This document shows positions 17,065 through 25,301 of a DNA stretch of 64,000 nucleotides, in pieces. How positions within the stretch are numbered: the first letter of the stretch is position 1; each line of letters starts with the position of its first letter. The notes under the pieces are model-generated. The model made no database searches. It worked only from the letters and a program-made list of their open reading frames with translations, and had not been told where the DNA came from. Source of the DNA: an uncultured Alphaproteobacteria bacterium (GTDB taxonomy: Bacteria > Pseudomonadota > Alphaproteobacteria > Rs-D84); assembly GCA_949156565.1 (NCBI GenBank), contig CASCZI010000001.1, forward strand, positions 1 through 64,000, written 5' to 3'. The position numbers and the translations under genes are program-made.

Positions 17065-18021
17065 ATGAAAAAACAAATTGATTACATCTTGCTGGGGATA
17101 TTGTGGATTCTGGTGGTTACCCTCGGGGCTAGTTTTTGGTTCAATACACAATATGGGTTTAATATCTTTTCTGGGACACATTGGCGTTATCTGGCCGACA
17201 TTCAAATGACCGGGGCCCATGTTCGTCCATGGTTTTATATATCGATGGGGATATGGATCGCCATTATGATTGGTGGATTTTATATGTTGATGTTGCCACG
17301 GGTGCGCGGGTTGCGATTGGGCGCCCGTATCCGGGCCCATCACCGGTCCGGACGGCAAAGACAATCGGACGTCCAAAATCAACCCGCGCCCCAACAACCA
17401 ATAATGGATGCGCCATCGGACAATGCATCCACCATGGGTAATGTACCGGGGACAAATCCAACGTCTGATGCGCCGACAATCGCATCGGCCCCGTCGTCCG
17501 ATGCACGCCCCCCCCGGTTAATCCTGGGTAATGGAACACCTCGCCCCAATACCCCGCCGCCCGCGTTCGCGATGGCGCCGACACAACCGATAACCGATGG
17601 TGCATCAATTGCCGATATTACTGAATTAAAGCGTATTTTTACCAACGCGGGATACACGGTCAAACCATCCGCCACGATTTCTGGGATGAATATTGATTTA
17701 TTTGCCATTGCAATGGGCGAAATATTATGGATGGGCGGGATTGGCATGGCCCCCGAACGTTTGGCAAAATCTGTTAAACGAATTGACACGTTATTCAAAG
17801 ATACGTTGGATGACATTCCGATTAACATCCATGCCTTTATCGTGGACCCACGTGGCGGCCCTGAATCTGATATTATGACATTTTCCGATATGAAACAATT
17901 AGAATCATATATCAATGCCCATCCGGCACAACCCATCCCCGATGACGCGCGCGAAGATTTCAATGCATATAACGAATATATCGATACGGTCACGAATTTC
18001 TTGGCCACAACTATGGATTAA
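17065..18021 (+). CDS. Two-helix membrane protein with Pro-rich linker and cytoplasmic C-terminal domain
   Basis: A 318-residue protein: membrane helices near residues 8-28 and 55-76, a basic patch (RLGARIRAHHRSGRQRQ), a Pro/Ala/Asp/Ser-rich disordered linker, and a C-terminal alpha/beta domain of about 120 residues (ELKRIFTNAGYTVKP...GMNIDLFAIAMGEILWMGGIG). The last part loosely recalls restriction-endonuclease-like folds, without a visible D-(E)xK triad. First gene of a four-gene unit; ends 6 bases before the next start. Start taken at MKKQIDYILLG rather than an upstream in-frame ATG overlapping the divergent gene. Confidence 0.6.
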   Translation: MKKQIDYILLGILWILVVTLGASFWFNTQYGFNIFSGTHWRYLADIQMTGAHVRPWFYISMGIWIAIMIGGFYMLMLPRVRGLRLGARIRAHHRSGRQRQSDVQNQPAPQQPIMDAPSDNASTMGNVPGTNPTSDAPTIASAPSSDARPPRLILGNGTPRPNTPPPAFAMAPTQPITDGASIADITELKRIFTNAGYTVKPSATISGMNIDLFAIAMGEILWMGGIGMAPERLAKSVKRIDTLFKDTLDDIPINIHAFIVDPRGGPESDIMTFSDMKQLESYINAHPAQPIPDDAREDFNAYNEYIDTVTNFLATTMD

Positions 18022-18027
18022 TCCGCC

Positions 18028-18537
18028 ATGAATCTATCACATGAATCCGCACAACAACGAATGAATACATTGGGAATGGACGATATCCCATTGATGGAAT
18101 ACACACCACACCCCCGTGTAGTGGACGGGGATTGGTTCGAAAAATACGTTCAATTACGTCATCGTTTTATGGAAAGTTTGATGGATTCTATCCAAGAATT
18201 GGTGTTCATGAACCTTAGCCAGGACGAAGTCCAAGGTATCTTGATGGGGCGTCGTTTACCGGCAAATACATCATTACGGTTACGCATACCTTTAACATGG
18301 GGCGGGGATTTAACAATTGATAATATGTTTATGTGCCGCACCTTTCCCCATGGCCAAAATATGGACCGTTTTATCATCGAACAAACCGGGAATGAAAAAA
18401 TATGGTTACCCAACCCGACCAAGAAAGTGTATGTCCCGGCGCATACAACATCAGGCGGTGATGGGGGGAACGCCACATCGGACCGTCTGTCCCAGATGGC
18501 GGCCCAATTGGCTCAAAATAACCGGGGCATGGAATAA
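18028..18537 (+). CDS. Protein of unknown function in the 17-19 kb unit
   Basis: A 169-residue soluble protein. The middle segment (SLRLRIPLTWGGDLTIDNMFMCRTFPHGQNMDRFI) has the spacing of an HNH-nuclease core (PL..GG...DN......H...D), but the first His pair is replaced by Leu-Arg, so activity is doubtful and the resemblance may be accidental. The C-terminus is Gly/Ser/Gln-rich. It lies 6 bases after the membrane-protein gene and 17 before the SMI1/KNR4-like gene; all are probably one transcript. Confidence 0.5.
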   Translation: MNLSHESAQQRMNTLGMDDIPLMEYTPHPRVVDGDWFEKYVQLRHRFMESLMDSIQELVFMNLSQDEVQGILMGRRLPANTSLRLRIPLTWGGDLTIDNMFMCRTFPHGQNMDRFIIEQTGNEKIWLPNPTKKVYVPAHTTSGGDGGNATSDRLSQMAAQLAQNNRGME

Positions 18538-18554
18538 AACCAAGGGGCAGATAC

Positions 18555-18989
18555 ATGACACGCGATGATATATTGGCGGCGGTGAAATCACGGGGTGGTA
18601 TTTTGGCCCCGGGCATAAACGCGGCCGAAATTGATTTAACCAATGCCGGTTTGGGACGTATGTTGGCGGCAATGTTGCCCCCATGGATACGTGAATTGTA
18701 TGCCATCGCCGGGGGGATAATATTGGGAAATGCCTATATCTTTGGTCCCAAAGAATTGACCAATGGCATTGCCCATCCGGTGCCATCAATTATTCAAATT
18801 AATGACGAAATTCGCAATATACCCGGGACCCGGGGCATAACCATATTTGGCCGTAACGATTTGTTTTGGTTTGGGTTTGATGCGTTTGGGGTATGTTATA
18901 TGTTGGATAACACATCGCTGCAAAAATTACGAAAATATGATGACCCTATCCGGGCCATTAATGATTGCATGGCGGTGGGCGGGATATAA
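18555..18989 (+). CDS. SMI1/KNR4 (SUKH)-like protein
   Basis: A 144-residue protein. LPPWIRELYAIAGGIILG and IFGPKELTNG, followed by VPSIIQIN and NDLFWFGFDAFG, match the general SUKH pattern of a helix ending in a Gly-rich turn then beta strands. SUKH proteins often act as immunity proteins against nuclease-type toxins or as protein-binding modules. In this four-gene unit it could protect against or bind a product of the neighbours; this is inference. The weak site AAGGGGCAG precedes the ATG. Confidence 0.55.
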   Translation: MTRDDILAAVKSRGGILAPGINAAEIDLTNAGLGRMLAAMLPPWIRELYAIAGGIILGNAYIFGPKELTNGIAHPVPSIIQINDEIRNIPGTRGITIFGRNDLFWFGFDAFGVCYMLDNTSLQKLRKYDDPIRAINDCMAVGGI

Positions 18990-18994
18990 AAACA

Positions 18995-19192
18995 ATGCAG
19001 AAAATATCGATTTGCATATCCGGGCACCAGACCAGCATTTCGTTGGAACCGGAATTTATTACGGCATTGCGCGATATTGCAACGACCCAGAATCGATCTA
19101 TCGCGGCCATTATTCATGACATCGATGCGTCGCGGGGGACACGCAACCTCTCGTCGGCAATACGCGTTTGGATACTTGAACATAAAAAATAA
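18995..19192 (+). CDS. Ribbon-helix-helix domain protein
   Basis: A 65-residue protein: a beta strand (QTSISLEPEFITALRDIA) followed by two helices (SIAAIIHDIDASRG and NLSSAIRVWILEHK) as in RHH_4-type ribbon-helix-helix proteins of alphaproteobacteria. Such proteins bind DNA as dimers or act as antitoxins. It begins 5 bases after the SUKH-like gene, at ATG 18995, and is followed by a strong terminator, so it closes the operon. It may regulate the unit; this is inferred. Confidence 0.7.
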   Translation: MQKISICISGHQTSISLEPEFITALRDIATTQNRSIAAIIHDIDASRGTRNLSSAIRVWILEHKK

Positions 19193-19196
19193 AAAT

Positions 19197-19219
19197 GCCG
19201 GTAATCACCGGCTTTTTTT
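19197..19219 (+). terminator. Terminator of the 17-19 kb unit
   Basis: GCCGGT-AATC-ACCGGC (19197-19212) followed by TTTTTTT. Confidence 0.9.
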
Positions 19220-19222
19220 AAT

Positions 19223-21172
19223 TTATTGACGTCGATTTGTTTGCCGTCCCAATCCCACACCCACAATGGAAACGATTAACAAAATAATCATCCACCCGTC
19301 ACGCCCCACCCGGCGATAGGGTGTCATATGTGCCCCACCCACCGATGCATCCAATACACCCGATACACCAATGCCAAGTTCTTTTGTCACCACCCCCAAA
19401 GATGTGACAAAGGCACTGATGCCGGAATAATTGGCACGAACCACTGGCAATCCTGATTCGATTGCATATCGACGCACCATGTCTAAATGCTGATACGTGC
19501 CGGGTGTACGTCCAAACCACGTATCATTTGTAATATTAACAATGGCCATGGGTGTAACGTTATCGGGCACTAATGAATCTGAAAAAATTATTTCATAACA
19601 CACCGCAGGGGCAAAAATAAAATCACCGTTTCCCGTTGCTATGTGCATGATTTCCGGCCCGCGACCCGATGTCAACATACCGGGCGATGGCAACAATCCA
19701 TGTAATGGGGCATATTCCCCAAACGGTACCAAATGGGATTTATGATATATTTGATCGATCCGCCCCGCACGATTGGCCACCACCAAAGAATTGTAAACAT
19801 GATGATTATCGATATAAAGCGATCCGATAATCACGGGCACCTTTAACGCGGTGCCTATACCAAAATCATCCCAATCGTCCGCCGTCAACGCAAACGGATA
19901 TGATGTTTCAGGCATAATAATTAAATCAAACACACCGGGCGTTTGTGCCAATGTCATTAAATGCTTTAAATTATCCATGGCGGCAGCGCGTGTCATTTTT
20001 TGTGCCTGGGGTCGGGCCGGTTGAACAATACGAATACGAATATTATTGGGTGTTTGATTTATCGTTCGACATTGATGCGCGCCCCACATCGCCCCCCCCG
20101 CCAACACAAAGGCAAAAAATAAGAATGGTGCCCATGCCCGCCCGCGCGATGAAATAAATTCAACCACACTGGCGATGATGCCCACCAATATAAATGTTAA
20201 CCCCATTGCCCCCCACAATGACATAGAATTTGCCACCGGCATTACGTTAATCATAATATTGGCCAAGGGGTTCCATGGAAAACCCGTCAATATCCATTCC
20301 CGCATCCACAGAACAAATGTCCATGCCGCCGCAAACAAAAACGGTCTTTGTGCATGATTTCCGGGATTTTTTTGAATGATGGCAAATGGCAATGCAAAAA
20401 TGAATGCCCCCGCCAATGCAATCCCCATCAATGCCGGCACGGTCCATATGGCAAATTGTTCACGCAAATCGGGCACCACAAAAATGGCATTTATCATCCA
20501 CCCAAACATAACCAATGCATACCCGGCCCCAAACGGTGCCGCGCGCCACATCCCACGCCAAAATCCGCCCGATGATCGGGTCATGGCGTATGCCAAACCA
20601 ATGGCCAAGATGGTCAATCCCCACATTGAATACGGCGCAAATCCCAACGCCCCGACCATTCCACAAACAAAGTATAATATCCCCCGCCCCAGCGCACGCA
20701 CCCAACCACGACGGGCCATTGATTGATCCGTTTTTTGTTGTTCGCCATAGGGATCCCCCAGACCCATTTCCTGCATCGCGACGCTTTCATGCGATTGCAT
20801 CACAATGGCATCTTCATCATCAATGTGATCAAATCCCAACAAGTGCAATGTCCCATGTACCGCCATATGCATTGCATGCGCGACAAATTTTTGGGGATCG
20901 CCGTCCACTTCGCGCATGACCGTATCAAACGAAATATAAACATCGCCTAATAATTCCGGATCACCCAATTCAAATGACAACACATTTGTTGGCCGGTCAA
21001 TATGCCGATATTGCCGGTTCAATTGATGAATGTGTTCATCATCGGTCAAGATAATTGACACCTGGGCCATACGGGATGCACCACCAATGTGCCCCGCCAC
21101 GCGGCATGCACGCATAAAATCAATGGAATATTTTTTCCAACGTTTGTCTTGGATGTCTATATAAACTTTCAT
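19223..21172 (-). CDS. Fusion of YbeY endoribonuclease and apolipoprotein N-acyltransferase
   Basis: One 649-residue frame encodes two enzymes. Residues 1-150 are YbeY, the metal-dependent RNase of 16S rRNA maturation, with H-x3-H-x5-H at H106, H110, H116 (HGTLHLLGFDH). From about residue 160, membrane helices and a nitrilase domain form Lnt, which adds the third acyl chain to lipoproteins in the inner membrane; its catalytic E422 (MPETSYPF), K478 (YHKSHLVPFGEY) and C525 (AVCYEIIFSD) are present. Elsewhere ybeY, corC and lnt are separate adjacent genes; here corC is missing and the ends are joined. No stop or frameshift is seen at the junction. Confidence 0.92.
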   Translation of the reverse strand: MKVYIDIQDKRWKKYSIDFMRACRVAGHIGGASRMAQVSIILTDDEHIHQLNRQYRHIDRPTNVLSFELGDPELLGDVYISFDTVMREVDGDPQKFVAHAMHMAVHGTLHLLGFDHIDDEDAIVMQSHESVAMQEMGLGDPYGEQQKTDQSMARRGWVRALGRGILYFVCGMVGALGFAPYSMWGLTILAIGLAYAMTRSSGGFWRGMWRAAPFGAGYALVMFGWMINAIFVVPDLREQFAIWTVPALMGIALAGAFIFALPFAIIQKNPGNHAQRPFLFAAAWTFVLWMREWILTGFPWNPLANIMINVMPVANSMSLWGAMGLTFILVGIIASVVEFISSRGRAWAPFLFFAFVLAGGAMWGAHQCRTINQTPNNIRIRIVQPARPQAQKMTRAAAMDNLKHLMTLAQTPGVFDLIIMPETSYPFALTADDWDDFGIGTALKVPVIIGSLYIDNHHVYNSLVVANRAGRIDQIYHKSHLVPFGEYAPLHGLLPSPGMLTSGRGPEIMHIATGNGDFIFAPAVCYEIIFSDSLVPDNVTPMAIVNITNDTWFGRTPGTYQHLDMVRRYAIESGLPVVRANYSGISAFVTSLGVVTKELGIGVSGVLDASVGGAHMTPYRRVGRDGWMIILLIVSIVGVGLGRQTNRRQ

Positions 21173-21173
21173 C

Positions 21174-22826
21174 TTATCTGTCCCGCGTTTGACCCAATGG
21201 CATGCGTTGGGATAGAGATGCTTTTTTTAACACCTTGGTTGCCCGACGCATTTTTTCCGCCTGTTTGTTATCTATGGGTCTTATTTTCTTATTTAATGTT
21301 TCTTTGATCGTGTTATAGGAACGGCCACTATATTTTTCCGCCAGATTTAAATTCGCCAATGCTTTGGTGTAATGCTCACTGGATTGGGACGCATTTTGGG
21401 CCTGGTTCCCCAATTCCATCCGGCATAATGCCACATTATAGTATGTGTATCCCCGAATATCATTGGGCATCTGGGCAAAATATGGGGAATGAATTAATTC
21501 TTGAACAACCTTTAATCCATCCGCGTAACGCCCCATTTTATAATAAGACAATGCCAAATTGCTGTATGCGATATAATTGTGGGGTTTTATATCAATGGCC
21601 AATTTAAATTTTTCAATGGCGGCGGCATATTTTTTATTAAAATATAATTCTTCGCCCGCGATGTTTAATTCTTCAGATTCATCCAATTTTTCCGGGGCTT
21701 TCTTGGCTATATAATCTTGGAAATCGGCGTCGGATTTTCCCAATACACCACGATCAATCACGTCACATTGAACCAAAGTCAAGTATTTGCGAACCGGTTG
21801 TTGGACGCATCCCTTGGTCACGCGATATTTCGTTCGCTTCATCAAAGAATCTAAATCCCCCGGATTATAAACCCCATTTGCACGTGCGGCCCGATTTTTA
21901 GCCTCATACGTAACCAAACGTCCCCCATTTTTTCGAATATGACGTTCCAAGGTATATGGGGCCTCTGCAATGGATTCAATGATCGTTGTATCATTAATGA
22001 CACCTTGGTGATATAATGCACACAATCCGTATTTATTTGGCAATCCCCCCCATTGTGTTCCCCGGATTCCGGCAAACGCACGAACATAAGCGGCATTAAT
22101 TTCATCCCGGTCGCGGCCCGCATTAATGGCATCAATGACGGGACGCCCACTGTTGCCGGGGGCGAAAATATTTGCCCCTTTGTTATAGGCGGCAACCGCC
22201 AAAATAACGAACAAACGACTGTCAACGGGGACACGCAGGTTTTGTTGTATTTTTGGATAAATTTTTTGTTTTAACCATTCAGACACCAAAACGCGATTTT
22301 CATCTATGGTGATATGGGCCCCATTTCCCACATAACGTCCCAGAATTTTTTGGGCAAATTGACGATGCGTGATATCATCGATGGTAAACCCACTGCCCAG
22401 TGTTAAGGTTCCATCCCCCCCATTATCATCATAGGCCTGTTTAATAAATCCTTCGCTGGAAATAACATGTGCCAAGACATAGGGATGCACCCCGTCCACA
22501 TCATTTTTCCATGATTCTTTATCTAATGGATTTAATTTAAATCCATCAAATTTTTTTTCTTTGACCGTGTTGATTTCTTTATCTGGATAAATCACATTTA
22601 ATGCCACAGACGACAACATAAACCACCACAAAACATTTGACAAAAATTTCGCGCGTTGTTCAATAAATGTCCCACGCCCCACATGATCAAGAACCCGTTG
22701 AACCCCATGGGTGACCGGATTATCCAAGAATGCAAATTTTACCGCCCATGATAAAAAGTTAATTATTTGGCCCCGCCCCCGATACGAATGGCCGCCGGAT
22801 GTCATTTGTTGAAATTTTTTTGTCAT
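21174..22826 (-). CDS. GH24-type lysozyme with C-terminal TPR repeats
   Basis: A 550-residue protein. After a membrane helix (about residues 65-82) comes a phage-type (GH24) lysozyme domain: SSEGFIKQAYDDNGGDGTLTLGSG gives the Glu, Asp and Thr of the T4-lysozyme triad. Cysteines later (KGCVQQP, VQCDV) may pair. The last 170 residues contain TPR helices (AGEELYFNKKYAAAIEKFKLAIDIKP, NYIAYSNLALSYYKMGRYADGLK) for protein binding. It probably cuts peptidoglycan at a membrane-bound assembly. It lies 1 base upstream of ybeY-lnt and overlaps the MucR-like gene by 4 bases. The pairing of domains is unusual. Confidence 0.8.
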   Translation of the reverse strand: MTKKFQQMTSGGHSYRGRGQIINFLSWAVKFAFLDNPVTHGVQRVLDHVGRGTFIEQRAKFLSNVLWWFMLSSVALNVIYPDKEINTVKEKKFDGFKLNPLDKESWKNDVDGVHPYVLAHVISSEGFIKQAYDDNGGDGTLTLGSGFTIDDITHRQFAQKILGRYVGNGAHITIDENRVLVSEWLKQKIYPKIQQNLRVPVDSRLFVILAVAAYNKGANIFAPGNSGRPVIDAINAGRDRDEINAAYVRAFAGIRGTQWGGLPNKYGLCALYHQGVINDTTIIESIAEAPYTLERHIRKNGGRLVTYEAKNRAARANGVYNPGDLDSLMKRTKYRVTKGCVQQPVRKYLTLVQCDVIDRGVLGKSDADFQDYIAKKAPEKLDESEELNIAGEELYFNKKYAAAIEKFKLAIDIKPHNYIAYSNLALSYYKMGRYADGLKVVQELIHSPYFAQMPNDIRGYTYYNVALCRMELGNQAQNASQSSEHYTKALANLNLAEKYSGRSYNTIKETLNKKIRPIDNKQAEKMRRATKVLKKASLSQRMPLGQTRDR

Positions 22827-23176
22827 TTTTTACCCAACCCTGATTTTCTGGCAATCTTGGACCGATGGGCGGCATAATTGGGTGCCACCATGGGATAATC
22901 AGCGCCCAGCCCCCATTTCATCCGATATTGATCGGGGGTCATGTTATATTTACGCTTTAGATACCGGCGCAACATGACATGCCACGTGTCATCTTCAAGA
23001 CACAGAATCTTATCGGGATGTACCGATTCACGTATTTTCTGGGGATCGGGTGCCATTTTTCGCAATGTCTGGGTTGCATGATTTACCGCATCTGCCATTG
23101 ACATCCCGGGATTTGCCGCCATGGCCGCCGCCGCCAAATTGGCCACCGCCAATGTAAATTCAGGGTTATTTTTCAT
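22823..23176 (-). CDS. MucR/Ros-family transcriptional regulator
   Basis: A 117-residue protein. The C-terminal half (ILCLEDDTWHVMLRRYLKRKYNMTPDQYRMKWGL then DYPMVAPNYAAHRSKIARKSGLGK) matches MucR/Ros, DNA-binding regulators of alphaproteobacteria. In Ros the zinc finger needs two Cys and two His; here only CLE remains and the first His is replaced by Tyr, as in zinc-independent MucR relatives. The N-terminal half is Ala-rich and may oligomerise. First gene of a coupled operon with the lysozyme-TPR gene. Confidence 0.87.
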   Translation of the reverse strand: MKNNPEFTLAVANLAAAAMAANPGMSMADAVNHATQTLRKMAPDPQKIRESVHPDKILCLEDDTWHVMLRRYLKRKYNMTPDQYRMKWGLGADYPMVAPNYAAHRSKIARKSGLGKK

Positions 23177-23251
23177 TTTGCTTTTTGCTTTTTTATACTA
23201 CAATAAAATCATATCACAAATAAAGATTAAATAAAAGCAAAGTAAAATAAA

Positions 23252-24538
23252 ATGTCATCCCAAACCCGACCCTTGGCCGATTTAATGCGTCCCGCCACGA
23301 TTGACGATATTGTGGGCCAACGCGCGCTACTTGGGGAAAATGGTTTGGTTCGACGTATGGTCGATGGCGGTAAATTATCGAATTTAATTTTGTGGGGCCC
23401 GCCCGGATGCGGCAAGACAACAATTGCGCGCGCCTTGGCCAATTCGGTGGATATGGAATTTATGCCTATGTCGGCGGTCTTTTCTGGGACGGCCGATATC
23501 AAAAAGGCCATGGAAGCGGCCAAAATGCACCAGAATTTGGGACGTGGCACATTACTTTTTATCGATGAAATTCATCGATTTAATAAAACACAGCAAGATA
23601 CGCTGTTACCCTATCTCGAAGATGGGACGGTGGTGTTTATTGGCGCCACCACCGAAAACCCCAGTTTTAATTTAAATAACGCGTTACTGTCACGGTGCCA
23701 TGTGGGGGTTTTGACCGCATTAAGCAGTGAAGATTTAATGACCCTTGTGTCACGGGCCGAAGAATTTCTGGATAAAAAATTACCGCTGGATACGCCGGCC
23801 CGTATACATTTAACCCAAATGGCGGATGGGGATGCGCGTTTCTTGCTTAATACCGTGGAATATATTTTAACCGCCGGGTTTGATCATGATTTGGCCCCGA
23901 ATGAACTGGATCGGGTTGTTCAAAAACGGGCCCCGATGTCCGATAAATCAGGGGATGAACACTATAACCTCATATCGGCGGTGCATAAATCGTTGCGTGC
24001 ATCGGACACCGATGCCGCCTTGTATTGGGTGGCACGTATGATGACATCGGGCCAAGATCCGATGTATTTATTCCGCCGTCTGGCCCGATTTGCCGTCGAA
24101 GACATCGGTCTGGCCGATCCGAACGCCATGCAAATGGCCCTAAGCGCGTGGCAACTTTATGAACGCATGGGCAGCCCAGAGGGCGACCTGGCCCTGACCG
24201 AACTGGTGATCTATCTGGGGACGGCCCCCAAGAGCGTGGCGAATTACAAAGCCCAAAAATTTGCGTATGCCGCCGCGCGTGAGAATGGCAGTTTGCCACC
24301 CCCGAAAAATATTCTCAATGCGCCCACAAAAATGATGAAAAATATGGGTTATGGGGCCGGCTATATCTATGATCCCGATACGGCATCGGGGTGCAGTGGA
24401 CAAAACTGTTTCCCCGAATCGATGGCACGGCGTAAATTCTATGCCCCCATCGAACGCGGCTTTGAACGCGAGGTTAAAAAACGCTTGGATTATTGGGATG
24501 GCCTGCGCGCGGCGGCGAAACAAAATAAAGACATGTAA
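23252..24538 (+). CDS. rarA: Replication-associated recombination protein A (AAA ATPase)
   Basis: A 428-residue MgsA/RarA/WRNIP1-family ATPase that acts at stalled forks. Walker A GPPGCGKTT near residue 50 and Walker B LFIDEIHRFNKTQQD are clear; the sensor TTENPSF and C-terminal tetramerisation domain (PKSVANYKAQ, ENGSLPPPKNILNAPTKMMK) are typical. Length is standard. Transcribed alone, divergent from the MucR-like gene. No strong ribosome binding site is seen before the ATG at 23252. Confidence 0.94.
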   Translation: MSSQTRPLADLMRPATIDDIVGQRALLGENGLVRRMVDGGKLSNLILWGPPGCGKTTIARALANSVDMEFMPMSAVFSGTADIKKAMEAAKMHQNLGRGTLLFIDEIHRFNKTQQDTLLPYLEDGTVVFIGATTENPSFNLNNALLSRCHVGVLTALSSEDLMTLVSRAEEFLDKKLPLDTPARIHLTQMADGDARFLLNTVEYILTAGFDHDLAPNELDRVVQKRAPMSDKSGDEHYNLISAVHKSLRASDTDAALYWVARMMTSGQDPMYLFRRLARFAVEDIGLADPNAMQMALSAWQLYERMGSPEGDLALTELVIYLGTAPKSVANYKAQKFAYAAARENGSLPPPKNILNAPTKMMKNMGYGAGYIYDPDTASGCSGQNCFPESMARRKFYAPIERGFEREVKKRLDYWDGLRAAAKQNKDM

Positions 24539-24606
24539 TTTCAATCATGTTTTGTGATCCGTTTTATCGTTTATGGCATTAAAAACATTGGATTCCACGT
24601 TCTTTT

Positions 24607-24898
24607 TTGGGAACGTTTATCATTTCTTATATTATGCGTATTTATGATTACGCGATTGGGCCAACGGCTCTTTATAATATATTTTTTTATGCGGCGATTT
24701 TTTTGGCCGCCCCCCCTAACCTTTCGTATGGTTATTGGCAAAAACATCATGCACGCGTACCGCATTGGCATGGGGTTTATGATCACATTGGGCACAATTG
24801 TCATCATGGGCGATGCCAGTTTAAATTACATCTGGATCTTGGGCGGGATATACGGGATCGCCGGGGGCAATAACAACAAATATCGTCACGGATGTTGA
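24607..24898 (+). pseudogene. Small membrane-protein gene broken or switched at a C7 run
   Basis: Two overlapping frames each look hydrophobic. The first gives MRIYDYAIGPTALYNIFFYAAIFLAAPP; the second, from a run of seven C (24710-24716), gives TFRMVIGKNIMHAYRIGMGFMITLGTIVIMGDAS and a Gly/Asn-rich end to 24898. Joining them at the C-run gives one membrane protein of about 95 residues. The run could be a slippage (phase-variable) site, a sequence error or a fossil. No homologue recognised. Confidence 0.3.
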
Positions 24899-25002
24899 AA
24901 TGTTTTTTGGTGGGACTGGTTACCCTTTATCTAATCCAAACATTGATGGCGGCGCATATGAACAAAACCATAAAAATCCGTAATGACAATCGACGCAGAT
25001 AA
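24892..25002 (+). CDS. Possible 36-residue secreted/membrane peptide
   Basis: An ATG at 24892 overlaps the stop of the preceding frame (ATGTTGA). It encodes MLKCFLVGLVTLYLIQTLMAA, a signal- or anchor-like helix, then a basic tail ending NDNRRR. No ribosome binding site beyond coupling, no family. It may be chance. Confidence 0.25.
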   Translation: MLKCFLVGLVTLYLIQTLMAAHMNKTIKIRNDNRRR

Positions 25003-25015
25003 AATCTCTTCTGAC

Positions 25016-25209
25016 GGTTGGGGATCAGAAACTATTACAGGAACAGTGCATCTTATTCGCGACACCTGTGGATATGTCGTATGTATTCAGATGCGCCCCA
25101 ACCGATAAACAAGTTGGGTACCGCTGTTGTTTTACATTGTGCATGTGGTACCGGTCGAACACAAATAACCTGTGGGCTTTCTGAAACCCATGGCAACCGA
25201 AATTGTCAC
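25016..25209 (-). ncRNA. Structured RNA, copy 1 of a two-member family
   Basis: Minus strand: -10 TATAAT (25216-25221), expected start near 25209 (GTGAC), a 5' hairpin CAA-TTTCG-TTG type, GGGTTTCAGAAAGCCC, ATGTAAAAC, then GGTTGGGG (25096-25103 complement) closing with CCCCAACC (25016-25023 complement) around GCATCTGAATACAT, a CGACA/TGTCG hairpin and AAGATGC. These blocks are shared in order with copy 2 at 27447-27632. A 19-codon ORF (25191-25132, MGFRKPTGYLCSTGTTCTM) overlaps the 5' half. Function and family unknown. Confidence 0.55.
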
Positions 25210-25274
25210 GCATTTATTATATCATAAAATCATGATAAATCATGTCTTTTTCTAAAAAAATATTCAAAATACAT

Positions 25275-25297
25275 TAAAAAACCGGCAAATGCCGGTT
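25275..25297 (-). terminator. Terminator after the 25302 outer-membrane gene
   Basis: AACCGGC-ATTT-GCCGGTT stem (25280-25297) followed by TTTTTT on the minus strand, just after the stop codon. Confidence 0.9.
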
Positions 25298-25301
25298 ATT
25301 T

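Noticed and set aside
18028..18537. Active HNH nuclease
   Set aside because: The first His pair expected for the metal site is absent, so only a weak fold resemblance is claimed.
24932..24943. CTAATCCAAA resembling the MPNP repeat
   Set aside because: No second copy 85 bases away and no ATGC context; most likely chance.
25016..25209. Interpretation of the structured RNA as tmRNA, 6S RNA or SRP RNA
   Set aside because: None of the conserved sequences of these RNAs (tRNA-like ends, the 6S central bubble stem, the GGAAGCAGCC-type loop) is present, and there are two copies.
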